The notes below the pieces were generated by a model. That model was not told the origin of the DNA. It made no database searches and worked only from the letters and a program-made list of their open reading frames with translations. This document shows, one piece after another, positions 48,595-57,527 of a stretch of DNA of 64,000 nt (position 1 is its first letter; each line of letters starts with the position of its first letter). Origin of the DNA: Acholoe squamosa (lineage: Eukaryota > Annelida > Polychaeta > Phyllodocida > Polynoidae); NCBI GenBank assembly GCA_949317995.1, contig OX439050.1:22212061-22276060 (forward strand), read 5' to 3'. The translations under genes were made by a program, and so were the position numbers.

Positions 48595-49950
48595 ATGGCG
48601 GAGGCTTCAGAAACGATAAACTTACCTGTGGAGAAGAGGAATGCGGAGGAGATTAAGCGGGAAAAAGGGGTTCTGCTGGAAGTGGTGGACGAGGAAGTGA
48701 TGCTACGGCAGAGAGGGGTGGTGAGGCCGGAAGAGATGAACCCGGAGAGACAAGCAGAACCCGCCGATAGAGCACCCCGGGAGGAGGTGCCGGAGGCGGG
48801 GTATGAGGAACCACGCGTTAAAGAAAGGGAGCCCTACCTGTGGCCATGGGAGAGGGAGGAGAAACCGGCGGCCCGAAGGCTGAGGCACCCTAAAGGAAAA
48901 ATGGGTGATGCAGATGCCTGGCTGGGGTTCAACCCGGGAAGGGATGATGGCGGAAAGGTGCTTTGGTGGCCGGAGGAGCAGGCGGAGGTGAATAACCCAG
49001 GGAAGGGGAGCAAGCGGGCACCGTCCGAGGTTCGCCCCGAAACCGGGAAATGTGCGGAGGAGGCGGATAAGGACGAAAAGGGGGAAGGTGGAGATCCCCG
49101 GCAGGGTAGAGGAGTTGTGGGTCGTCCGGAGAGCGGCTGGAGAGGAGGTGCCGATGGGGAGAAGGAGGCAAAGGGTAAGCCAGTGGTGAAACCCTCTAAA
49201 TATGATGGCACCACAGACCTATCTGACTACCTCAACCACTTCGACCTGTGCGTCAAAGTGAATGGATGGAAGCCGGAGGAGGCGGGTATGTTCCTAGGCC
49301 TGAGTCTGTCGGGGGCAGCCCGGAGATTGTTGACGGGAAGGAAACCAGCCACGCCGGAGGGGTATGAGGAGTTGAGAAGGGCACTCGTGGAAAGGTTTGA
49401 GCCTACTAATCAGGAAGAGATCTACAAAGCGTTCCTCCGCACTAGGGTCCGGCGAAAGGGAGAGGGACTGCAAGAGTTACAAGAAGAACTGAAAAAGTAC
49501 ACTAAGTTAGCATATCCGGAGGCGGACGCCCGGACGACAGACACCTTAGCTCTCGACAGATTCCTATTGTGCCACGACAATCCACTCAGGCAGTGGGTGT
49601 ATCAGTCAACGCCGAAAGATTTACAATCCGCAGTAATGACGGCGGTGGGAGCGGAGGCGTACCTAAAAGTGGAGCAGGAGAATATCCACAAAGTGCGGGC
49701 GGCGGATGCGTCAGTAAATGAACACCTAAAGTCCAATAAGGAGGAAATGAGCAAAATGGCGGAGTTGATGGAGCGGTTAGTTCAAAGGCTGGATGATCCG
49801 GCGGCAGTGGGGAGGAAGAAAAAGCCAAGCAATGGTGCTTGCTTCGGATGCGGACAGGAAGGCCATTTCAAGCGAGAATGCCCAAATATCAAGGCCAAGG
49901 AGGCATCCAAGCCGGTGAGCGAACATGCTACTCCGGCGGCGGGAAACTAG
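48595..49950 (+). CDS. Gag polyprotein
   Basis: Encodes 451 residues from ATG at 48595 to TAG at 49948-49950, with no internal lesion. The first ~200 residues are acidic/basic and disordered-looking. Residues ~209-355 resemble the retrotransposon gag (capsid-like) domain, with DYLNHFDLCVKVNGW and a QEEIYKAFLRTRVRRKGEG stretch. A single CCHC zinc knuckle CFGCGQEGHFKREC lies at ~416-429, for nucleic-acid binding during particle assembly. The ATG in AAAGATGG is a reasonable start; in-frame codons extend upstream without another ATG. The stop directly follows the heptamer GGGAAAC. Gag appears intact and could still be made. Confidence 0.92.
   Translation: MAEASETINLPVEKRNAEEIKREKGVLLEVVDEEVMLRQRGVVRPEEMNPERQAEPADRAPREEVPEAGYEEPRVKEREPYLWPWEREEKPAARRLRHPKGKMGDADAWLGFNPGRDDGGKVLWWPEEQAEVNNPGKGSKRAPSEVRPETGKCAEEADKDEKGEGGDPRQGRGVVGRPESGWRGGADGEKEAKGKPVVKPSKYDGTTDLSDYLNHFDLCVKVNGWKPEEAGMFLGLSLSGAARRLLTGRKPATPEGYEELRRALVERFEPTNQEEIYKAFLRTRVRRKGEGLQELQEELKKYTKLAYPEADARTTDTLALDRFLLCHDNPLRQWVYQSTPKDLQSAVMTAVGAEAYLKVEQENIHKVRAADASVNEHLKSNKEEMSKMAELMERLVQRLDDPAAVGRKKKPSNGACFGCGQEGHFKRECPNIKAKEASKPVSEHATPAAGN
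49941..49950 (+). promoter_or_regulatory. Possible -1 frameshift site at gag stop
   Basis: GGGAAAC followed at once by TAG fits the X-XXY-YYZ slippery pattern in the gag frame (G GGA AAC). The protease frame lies at -1 relative to gag. After a slip this copy reads Lys-Leu-Glu and meets a TAG at 49953, so the route is blocked here. A weak 5-bp stem (AGGCC/GGCCT) lies downstream at about 49966-49997. Function is inferred from pattern. Confidence 0.45.
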
Positions 49951-49955
49951 AATAG

Positions 49956-50940
49956 ACCTATACTAAAGGCCAAGTACAGGTTGAGGGAAGTGGGCCTATC
50001 AATGTGATACAGGGCCGCCGAGAGAGGGGCGGAGGAGGATTGATAGTAGAGGGTCGGCTGGCAGGGGCCCCCATCCAATTGCTGGTGGACACTGGTGCGT
50101 CACTTAATCTGGTCTCCGAAGGATGGTGGAGCAGGTGGGGTGGACGGGAACGCCTGGGGGAAACGGCGGAGAAGATCTACTCCGTCGATGGGCGGCCTAT
50201 GGACATAAAAGGGGAAGTGTACACAGAGCTGGAAATCGGGAGGCGTACTATCAATGTGCGTTTCGTAGTCAGCGACACCGGGACGGAGGGAATCCTGGGG
50301 GCGGAGTTCCTCCGCACCAACAAACTAATGGTCAACGTAGCAAAAGGGCGCCTAGTGTGGACAGAGGAGGATTCTGTATGCCGAATCGTCAGCACCCGGG
50401 CGGCGGTGCTGGGATCCGGACAGGAGGCCATGCTAGAGGGAACTCTAGCCGGACCCTGGCAACAAGGGGACGACGGGATGATTGAAGGGATGGCCGGACA
50501 CAAGGGTGAACCGAGTTTCCTGGTGGGGCGGGGGCTGGTGTGCCCCAAGGGGAGGGCAACTTGGGTCAGGGTGCTCAATCCCGGTCCTGAGCCAGTGGTG
50601 ATATATAAAGACATGACTCTCGGGGCCATTCAACGAGTGGAGTGCAGAGGCGGAGGTGAGGCAACGGCCGGAGAGGGATGGTGCCGGGTGGTGGAGAGAG
50701 GTGAGCCGGAGGAGCTAAAGAGCTTGGTGGACGGGCTAGTGAGCGGGACGGAGGCTCACCGTAGGAAGGAGCTTGCACGGCTTATAAGGAAACACCTGGG
50801 GGCATTTCAGAGGCATAAGGGCGACAAAGGGCACACTCAATTGGCCAAGCATAGGATTGATACGGGGGTACATCCACCTATCAAACAACCGCCGAGACGA
50901 TTGGCACCCCATAGACGAGAGGCTGTAGAAGAGGAGGTGG
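49956..50940 (+). CDS. Pol, protease and start of RT (interrupted)
   Basis: Open in the -1 frame relative to gag, from just after TAG 49953; no ATG is needed if made by frameshift. The aspartic protease shows LLVDTGASLNLVS with catalytic Asp at 50088-50090 and the second signature EGILGAEFL at about 50286-50312. The long spacer to RT includes HRIDTG and the pre-RT PPRRLAPHRREAVEEEV. At about 50939-50942 the sequence jumps to FCVDYRRLN in another frame, missing the usual ~30 codons of RT block 1. Beyond this the frame is out of phase and ends at 50984. Confidence 0.85.
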
Positions 50941-50941
50941 T

Positions 50942-51835
50942 CGCTTCTGTGTGGACTACCGGAGGCTCAACGCCGCCACCGTGAAGGATGCTTATCCCCT
51001 ACCTAGAGTGGAAGATTGTCTCGATACCATGGCGGGGGCCGCTTGGTTTTCGTCAGTGGATCTGGCCAGCGGCTACTGGCAGTTGGATATAGAGGAGGGG
51101 GATAAAGAGAAGACAGCATTCACGACACACCGGGGGCTGTTCCAATTTCGGAGAATGCCCTTCAGTTTGTGCAATGCGCCAGGCACCTTCGAGAGGGTGA
51201 TGGAAGTGGCCATGAGGGGACTACAGTGGAAAACTTGTTTGGTCTATCTAGACAACATAGTCGTATTCTCCGCCACCTTCGAGGAACATATGGAGCGGCT
51301 TGGGGAGGTACTTCAAAGGCTGGAGGATGCTGGACTTAAAATCAAGCCCTCCAAATGCCAGTTGGCTCGCCGCAGAGTGTTATTCCTGGGCCACCAAGTG
51401 AGTGAGGCGGGAGTAGAGACAGATCCGGAAAAGATAGCGGCGGTGCAGTCGTGGCCCACTCCGACCACGGTGACGGAGGTCCGGAGTTTTCTGGGGCTAG
51501 CCGGCTACTACAGGACCTTCGTTCCCGAGTTCTCTACGAGGGCTAAACCACTGAGTGCGCTGGCCGAGAAAGGGAGGACGTTCCGGTGGTCGGAGGAATG
51601 CGAGGCATCATTCCAAGACCTAAAAAGAAGATTAACCGAGGCCCCTATCCTAGCTTTTCCCCAGGCGGAGGGACAGCTTACCTTAGACACCGACGCCAGT
51701 GACACAGGCCTCGGAGTGGTACTGTCCCAGGAGCAGACGGGGGTAGAGAGGGTCCTAGCCTATGGCAGCCGCACTCTCAGCAGGCCGGAGCGTAACTATT
51801 GCGTTACAAGGAGGGAGCTGCTGGCTATAGTCTAA
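50942..51835 (+). pseudogene. Pol, reverse transcriptase and RNase H N-part
   Basis: RT motifs run in order: FCVDYRRLN, FSSVDLASGYWQ, AFTTHRGLFQF, MPFSLCNAPGTF, and YLDN where the family has YLDD (the changed codon is AAC at 51254-51256). FLGHQV and the connection SFLGLAGYYRTFVPEFS follow. RNase H then starts with LDTDASDTGLG, reaches RRELLAIV and hits TAA at 51833-51835. The second catalytic Asp of RT is therefore Asn, and both ends of this frame are cut by deletions. In the family RT/RNase H makes the DNA copy; this one cannot be active. Confidence 0.9.
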
Positions 51836-54800
51836 TAGGGAGGAGGGTGGTAGTCCGGACAGATCATGCCTCCCTGCGGTGGCTGTTGGAGTTCAAGGAG
51901 CCGGAGGGCCAGCTGGCTCGATGGCTGCAGATTATAAGTACTTACGACATAGTGGTGCAGCATAGGCCGGGGAAACTACATGGAAATGCGGATGGGCTGT
52001 CCAGGAAGCCCTGCAAGCAATGTGGACGAGAGGATGAGGAGGAGCTGCTGCATTTCCGGGTTTTCACAAGGTCTCAATGCCAGGAGATGGTTCGGGGGGC
52101 GCCTCCGGCGGCGGAGGACTCCACTCCGCCGGCAGGGAGAGAGTGGGGCACGCTCCAAGCGGAGGACACTGTGCTGACTCGGGTCAGAGCATGGGTGAAT
52201 GGGGAGGCGACCACCACAGAGGAGGAAAGACGGACCTGGGGCTATGAGCTGAGGGCCTGGCATGCCCAATTGGGGCGCATGAGTATTGAAAAAGGGATAC
52301 TGGGCCGGTGGTGGGAAGGCGCGGCGGGGGAACGATGTTTCCAAATTGCTGTACCCGCCCGGAGCAGGAATGATGTGCTCCGGGAGGTCCACGGAGAACC
52401 CTTGGCGGGGCATCTGGGCCGCAATAAAACCATCCGGCGCCTCCAGACAGGTTACTACTGGCCGGACTTCAGGAGGGATGTGACCCTGTGGTGCGCCAGC
52501 TGTGAACCTTGCGTCCGGAGGAAGGCGGCTCCACCTCCGCATCGGGCACCAATGGGACACGTGGGTGCTGGACTACCCCTACAGAGGATGGCTCTAGACG
52601 TGATGGGTCCATTGCCCTTGTCCTCCGCCGGGAACCAATATATTTTGGTGGCGGCGGACTACTTCACTAAATGGACGGAAGCGTACGCTTTACCCAACCA
52701 GGAGGCACCCACGGTGGCCAGGGCTGTGGTGGAGGAGTTCATCTGTAGATTTGGAGCTCCGGTGGAGGTGCACACAGATCAGGGCAAGAACTTCCAGTCG
52801 GGACTGTTCAGGGAAATGGTGGCCTTACTGGAAGTCAGGCAGACCAGGACCTGTTCCTTTAGGCCCCAAAGCGATGGGATGGTGGAGCGGGCCAACAGAA
52901 CGATTGAAATGCTGCTGGCGACCGTGGTGGCGGAGGACCAACGGGACTGGGACCGGCGACTGCCATTTGTGATGGCGGCGTATCGCTCCTCCGCACACGC
53001 CTCCACGGGGTTGTCCCCCAATCTTCTGATGTTGGGGCAGGAAACAGTCATTCCCCTGGATTTGGTTTACCCACTGGAGCCCAATGTAGGGGGAGGGGTC
53101 GGTTATGTGGCCGAATTACAAACTACCATGGCAAAAGCATACTCCGTTGCTAGGGAGGCCCTCGGAAGGTCCCTCTGCAGGCAACAGAGGAACTATGACG
53201 CGAGAGCCTCGGCAGGCGAATTCCCTGTCGGGGGCAGGGTCTTCTACTACCACCCTCTCCGGAAGAGGGGCCTGACACCTAAACTCCAGAGCTATTGGAC
53301 AGGCCCATGGGAGATAGTGGGGCGCGTAGGGGAGGCGGTGTATAAAATCAAAAAGGGTAAAACTACCAGGGTAGTCCATTACGACGCCCTAAAATTGGCC
53401 CCGGCGCGGGCCACGGCGGAGGATGTTCCCGTGGAAGATGAAACAAGGGAGGCCGAGCCCCTATCTTCTGACAATTCAGACGAGGAGGGAGAAGGATCCG
53501 GAGGGGGCACCATCCGGCTGGTTCAGGTGACCTCGGAGACTAGAGCTGACCTGGAGGCGAAACTGCTGACCTGCAAAGAGAAACAGAGACATCAAATAAT
53601 GGAAAACAGTAAGGGAGGGGCAGCGGGTAAAGGAAATCGGAAAGAAGGTCTGCGGAGGAGTGCACCGAAGCCTGCCGGAACCAGCGTAGCCCGGGCCGTC
53701 AGACTGGCGCCTCAACTGGATACTTACCTTGGGGCGGAGTGGAGGAGCTGCAAAAGCAAGATGAGTCAAGAAAGCCGTGACTGGTGCGATGTATGGCTGG
53801 AAAAGGAAAGAAGGTCGAAGAAAGAAGCTGAAATGTCACATTGGAGGGGGGTAGAACCAGAGGAGGACCCTCCCTACGAGGAATGGTCCCTCCCCGAGAT
53901 GGGCGAGTCGGATGAAGAGGGGGTGAGTGATGAGAGTGAGTTGGCCCGCAGAAGGCGGAACCATGGCCAAAACGAGGAAATCAGGGCAGAAAGACTAAGG
54001 AGGGCGGCGGATCCTGGCCGGAGGAGAATCAGAGAGAAGCATAGGGAAAGATGGTTTATTTACGAAATGATCGAGGAAGCCATCTACAACAACCATGAAA
54101 ACGAAGAGAGGGAAGTCAGGAGGGTCGGACGCTGCAGAGCAGCCATGACGAAGGGGAGGTCGGGAGGCCAGGCTCCAAATTCCTCGACGGCGGGCGGTGA
54201 GGCCGGCCGGCCGGCGGCCGGAGCGCCGCCTAGCGGAGTAGGGCCGGAGAGGCGGGAGTCGCTAAGCAACCCTCATAACAAGGTCTCCCCAATAAAAGGC
54301 GGGGGAAGGGCCGTTAACGGTCAATCTACAATGCGGGCCGGAGATGACACACGGTTGGTGGTTCTAAGAGGGACAGGGCCCGAGGGTGAATCGAGTCGAG
54401 GCAAAGATGCTGGTGGAGGGTCAAAGAAAGTGTCTTCTACAGTGTCCAGCCACTCCCGGGAGGGCCCCACACGCTCAAAACACAGGGAGAGTCGGCGGAG
54501 GAGGAGGGAGAAAGAAAGATTCTCCGGCCACTCCTCCTCTAGCCGCTCCACTAGTGGCCACAGAAGGGACGGAGTGTCTGCCCGGACGGAGGCAGCCAGA
54601 TATGGGAGAAGGGACTCGGAGAGCCGGAGTCGGAGTGGGAGCTATCGTAGGCGGAGGTCCTCGGCTGACTGCGGATCGCGTTCCCACGGTCCACAGCGGC
54701 CACGTGAGAGCGGAGGCGCCACTGGCGACAACAGTGTGCGGAGTAGGGCTATGATGCAACCGGGGGTTTCCCACGGCGTGGTGACGGAGGGTGGCCTGAC

Positions 54801-54921
54801 CCAGGGGACGGTGATTGGAGGAGGAGGAGGAGGGGGCGTGACCACCGGGGGGAATATAAGGGAGCGTTATCCGCCTCATCCTTCAATTCCTGTTAGCCTA
54901 TGGACAACGCCACAACACTAG
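51835..54921 (+). CDS. Pol, RNase H end and integrase with Arg/Ser-rich tail
   Basis: Resumes with RTDHASLRWLLEF of RNase H after a second deletion at about 51832-51837. Counting from codon 51799, the integrase has an HHCC zinc site (H198, H205, C235, C238), then catalytic D267, D327 and E363 in D,D(35)E spacing, then a GPY/F-like module (TGPWEIVGRVGEAVYKI). Uncommonly, the frame then continues ~500 residues: an acidic stretch, basic/acidic charged segments, and a final Arg/Ser-rich part (SRSRSGSYRRRRSSADCGS) near residues 910-1000. Integrase inserts the DNA copy. Its catalytic residues are intact, but it is cut off from upstream pol. Confidence 0.88.
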   Translation: MGRRVVVRTDHASLRWLLEFKEPEGQLARWLQIISTYDIVVQHRPGKLHGNADGLSRKPCKQCGREDEEELLHFRVFTRSQCQEMVRGAPPAAEDSTPPAGREWGTLQAEDTVLTRVRAWVNGEATTTEEERRTWGYELRAWHAQLGRMSIEKGILGRWWEGAAGERCFQIAVPARSRNDVLREVHGEPLAGHLGRNKTIRRLQTGYYWPDFRRDVTLWCASCEPCVRRKAAPPPHRAPMGHVGAGLPLQRMALDVMGPLPLSSAGNQYILVAADYFTKWTEAYALPNQEAPTVARAVVEEFICRFGAPVEVHTDQGKNFQSGLFREMVALLEVRQTRTCSFRPQSDGMVERANRTIEMLLATVVAEDQRDWDRRLPFVMAAYRSSAHASTGLSPNLLMLGQETVIPLDLVYPLEPNVGGGVGYVAELQTTMAKAYSVAREALGRSLCRQQRNYDARASAGEFPVGGRVFYYHPLRKRGLTPKLQSYWTGPWEIVGRVGEAVYKIKKGKTTRVVHYDALKLAPARATAEDVPVEDETREAEPLSSDNSDEEGEGSGGGTIRLVQVTSETRADLEAKLLTCKEKQRHQIMENSKGGAAGKGNRKEGLRRSAPKPAGTSVARAVRLAPQLDTYLGAEWRSCKSKMSQESRDWCDVWLEKERRSKKEAEMSHWRGVEPEEDPPYEEWSLPEMGESDEEGVSDESELARRRRNHGQNEEIRAERLRRAADPGRRRIREKHRERWFIYEMIEEAIYNNHENEEREVRRVGRCRAAMTKGRSGGQAPNSSTAGGEAGRPAAGAPPSGVGPERRESLSNPHNKVSPIKGGGRAVNGQSTMRAGDDTRLVVLRGTGPEGESSRGKDAGGGSKKVSSTVSSHSREGPTRSKHRESRRRRREKERFSGHSSSSRSTSGHRRDGVSARTEAARYGRRDSESRSRSGSYRRRRSSADCGSRSHGPQRPRESGGATGDNSVRSRAMMQPGVSHGVVTEGGLTQGTVIGGGGGGGVTTGGNIRERYPPHPSIPVSLWTTPQH

Positions 54922-56207
54922 TAATGCCTGTCTTCAAAAACAGAGACCAGAAGCCTGTCCCCACGGAGTGGGTGGACGGGGTGGAGCTGCCGAAGTATCG
55001 GTGCGAGATCTGCCGGAAAAGGGGGGACTCCAAGCAGTGGTATTTCATGAGATCCGATGGGATGAACCGCCATCTCCGCACTCACGACGAGATGCAAGAG
55101 GGCTACCAGTGCCCTAAGTGTGAGTACATGGTCGCCAAGATCCGGGTAGATGATCTCCGGCGACACATTACGCGTATTCACCCCGAGCTGGAGGACTGGC
55201 AGCCGCCGGAGGAGTGCAGGATGCTACCGGTGGGCCGGGCAACGGAGGCGGGAGGATCCTCGGCGGACAGTAGCCTCGTGGCCGCCCCAACTAGCCCGGA
55301 GGAAACTGTCAAGTCCACCACCACAAAGAGGAAGAGGGGGAGTGCGCTGGCCAAGAAAAAGAAACTAGTAAAAGCCGCCTCCAAGCCCGTGGTCCCCCCG
55401 CCGCAGCAGGGCACCTCGGCGGGTGGAAGGGGTGCGGGGGACAGCCCCAGTGGATCTACCTTCAGCGGCATGGCGTCGCCGGGGATAACGTTGGAGGAGG
55501 AGACGGAGGCTGCTGTCGCCTCCAAATACTTGGAACAATTGCTGGGATTCCGCATGGAGGGGACCAGCACCCCCCAGAGCTGTCTCTCCGTCAGGTCCAC
55601 CCGGAGTACGTCAGGAAAGGGGGTCAAAAGGGCCTTCGAGCCGGAGGAGGGGGAGGAATCGGTGGAAAAGAGGAAGAGACAATCCCCACGGGGTAAGGAG
55701 CGGCAGGCGGAGGAGGAAGCGGGACCCTCCACCCCGCCACTGACCACGGGGATACCCGACCTGACACCTCTACTGAGCGGGGGGGAGGTGGAAATAGACG
55801 AAGAAATGGCGGGGAAGCTGAAGTTCGTCATAGGATTGCTGGTAGAGAGATATGGACAGTCGGGGGAGACCCCCACCAAGACTCTGTTACGAATGCAATG
55901 GGAGGTGCCTCTAGGGGAGGTCAATGTGAGGGCCCTGGAGGCAGAATACGAGGAAACCAGGAAGGACACTCCGACCTCCCGAACCTCCATCAAGTCGGCT
56001 GCCTACGAGGACATCTCCGCCACGAGTGGGGAGGACAGAGAGAGCTTGGGACTAGGGGGAAATGGGCTGGACTCTAGCCCCGAGAAGCAGCCCCCTTACG
56101 AACTAGTCAACAAGCCCAAACCCACTCTCTCCGGGGCCAGCCCCGAGACGTTGCCCTCCTATGAGGATATGAGTAAACCGTCCCCTAACAAACCGAAACC
56201 CATCTGA
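54900..56207 (+). CDS. Third ORF, two C2H2-like zinc fingers
   Basis: Encodes 435 residues from an ATG that overlaps the integrase frame by 22 bp. Residues 35-62 give C35-X2-C38-X19-H58-X3-H62; residues 71-94 give C71-X2-C74-X14-H89-X4-H94. The remainder is rich in Ser, Thr, Pro, Glu and Lys, with basic KRKR-type clusters that could act in nuclear targeting. It is not an envelope: no signal peptide or membrane span is visible. By position it is an accessory protein of the element, perhaps binding DNA or RNA. It stops at 56205-56207, but the reading continues sensibly in the next frame. Confidence 0.75.
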   Translation: MDNATTLVMPVFKNRDQKPVPTEWVDGVELPKYRCEICRKRGDSKQWYFMRSDGMNRHLRTHDEMQEGYQCPKCEYMVAKIRVDDLRRHITRIHPELEDWQPPEECRMLPVGRATEAGGSSADSSLVAAPTSPEETVKSTTTKRKRGSALAKKKKLVKAASKPVVPPPQQGTSAGGRGAGDSPSGSTFSGMASPGITLEEETEAAVASKYLEQLLGFRMEGTSTPQSCLSVRSTRSTSGKGVKRAFEPEEGEESVEKRKRQSPRGKERQAEEEAGPSTPPLTTGIPDLTPLLSGGEVEIDEEMAGKLKFVIGLLVERYGQSGETPTKTLLRMQWEVPLGEVNVRALEAEYEETRKDTPTSRTSIKSAAYEDISATSGEDRESLGLGGNGLDSSPEKQPPYELVNKPKPTLSGASPETLPSYEDMSKPSPNKPKPI

Positions 56208-57208
56208 GGAGCGCCGGAGGGCGGAGGAGGAACAGCGGAGAAAGGAGGAGGAGGAGAGGAAGGCCAAAGAGGCGGAGAAAGAAAGACTGAGGAAAGAGAT
56301 GGAGACTAAAAGTAAAAGCCCTAAAGGAAAAGGAGCGGGAAAGTCTACGAGGAAGTTGAGCCTGGAGGGAGTGTTAAAAGAAGCGGAAGAAGAGGCCATA
56401 CAAAACCGATCCATGGAGGAGGGTACCGCCCAAGTAATGAGCAAATTTCAATCGGGTTCCGTAGGGACACCGGTGAAGGAGAAAGGACAGGTGGAGAAGG
56501 TACCAAAGACCCCCCCCCCCCGTAGAGCCGGGGACCTTAGTGGCTCTACCCAGGTTGGACAAGTACCCCCGAACCGTGACTGTGGGGTTGGACGGGCTAG
56601 TCCTTTGCTCGCCCAAGGGAGAATTCTTGCTGCAAGTAGAAGTGGGGGGTGAGAGTGGACGGGCGGAGACCATGGTAATGGTGCCGGAGGGGGTTGAGAC
56701 GGTGGTCGGAGGGCTTGGGGACCCGGCGCCCCTACCCAACACTGAGACAGACCGAGTGATGGTAGTAACCGGATTACCTATAGGAGATATGGGAGAAGGG
56801 GGAATCGCCAGCACCGAGGGGTTGGTGGGGGTAGAGGAGGTGCACCGCCTACCGCTAGATCAACAAGGAGATAAAGCGGGTGACAATAGGGACGAGGAGG
56901 CAGAGGAGGATGGGGCTATGCCATGGCATTCGGATTTTACCGGGCCGGAGGCCCTCAAGGAACACTCTAGACGACTGGGGCAGCCTCGGACCCTAGGACC
57001 TGAGATGAGGGTTATACCCGGGGGACTGCAATCTTCCTCCATTCACACCCTCCCCAATGGAGATATTGAACTGGTCCATGTTACCCGGACCCGTTATGGC
57101 CCTGATAAGAAGGGATGCTGCAGCCGCTGCGGACAGCGGTGGCCGAGGACGTTGGCGGCGCGGACGACCAAGGCTGGAACCAACGAGGGCGGCGACAAGA
57201 CATCCTGA
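56200..57208 (+). pseudogene. Continuation of third ORF, frameshifted
   Basis: From about 56200 another frame carries on with a charged coiled-coil-like stretch (EERRRAEEEQRRKEEEERK) up to a 12-C run at 56510-56521. From there a third frame runs to TGA at 57208, ending with a CSRCG motif. Codon composition stays GC-rich like the rest of the element throughout. I read 54900-57208 as one original ORF of about 770 codons with two frameshifts, the second at the C-run by slippage. Independent small ORFs remain possible. Confidence 0.6.
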
Positions 57209-57519
57209 GGCGATCCGGAGGGCGGCGGAGAAGGGGGAGGCGGAGGATGTCTGCCGGATCCAGACGAACTGACGCCGTATTATTGTATAAAAGTTGTTGT
57301 TATGGCTATACTCCGCATAGGGGACGGCGGATTCGGTTTACTTAGTAGTTAATGCCGCCTATAGAGGAGGTTTAAGTAGGATTTACTATGTGTATGATAT
57401 GTGTAGCTATTTACTTAAACGCCCAGGGGCCATGGCGTGACAGGATTATTCAAAATTGGAAACCCATCTGCAGGAGGGTAATATCACACTCTTTCTCCCG
57501 GTAAGGCTATAGATTAGTT

Positions 57520-57527
57520 GGGGAGAG
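57520..57527 (+). promoter_or_regulatory. Polypurine tract
   Basis: GGGGAGAG lies immediately before the 3' LTR. This is the usual site for plus-strand priming in LTR elements. Confidence 0.8.

Noticed and set aside
48834..49214. Minus-strand ORFs across the gypsy-type element (also 50177-50629, 55178-55993 and others)
   Set aside because: GC-rich coding leaves the opposite strand open. Their peptides are Pro/Ser-rich and lack any domain.
49966..49997. Structured stimulator after the slippery site
   Set aside because: Only a 5-bp stem could be found and its spacing of 19 nt is long. It is not convincing without folding calculations.
54900..57208. Third ORF as a retroviral envelope gene
   Set aside because: It shows no signal peptide, no transmembrane span and no furin-like site. 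Zinc fingers and charged regions point to an internal nucleic-acid-binding protein.
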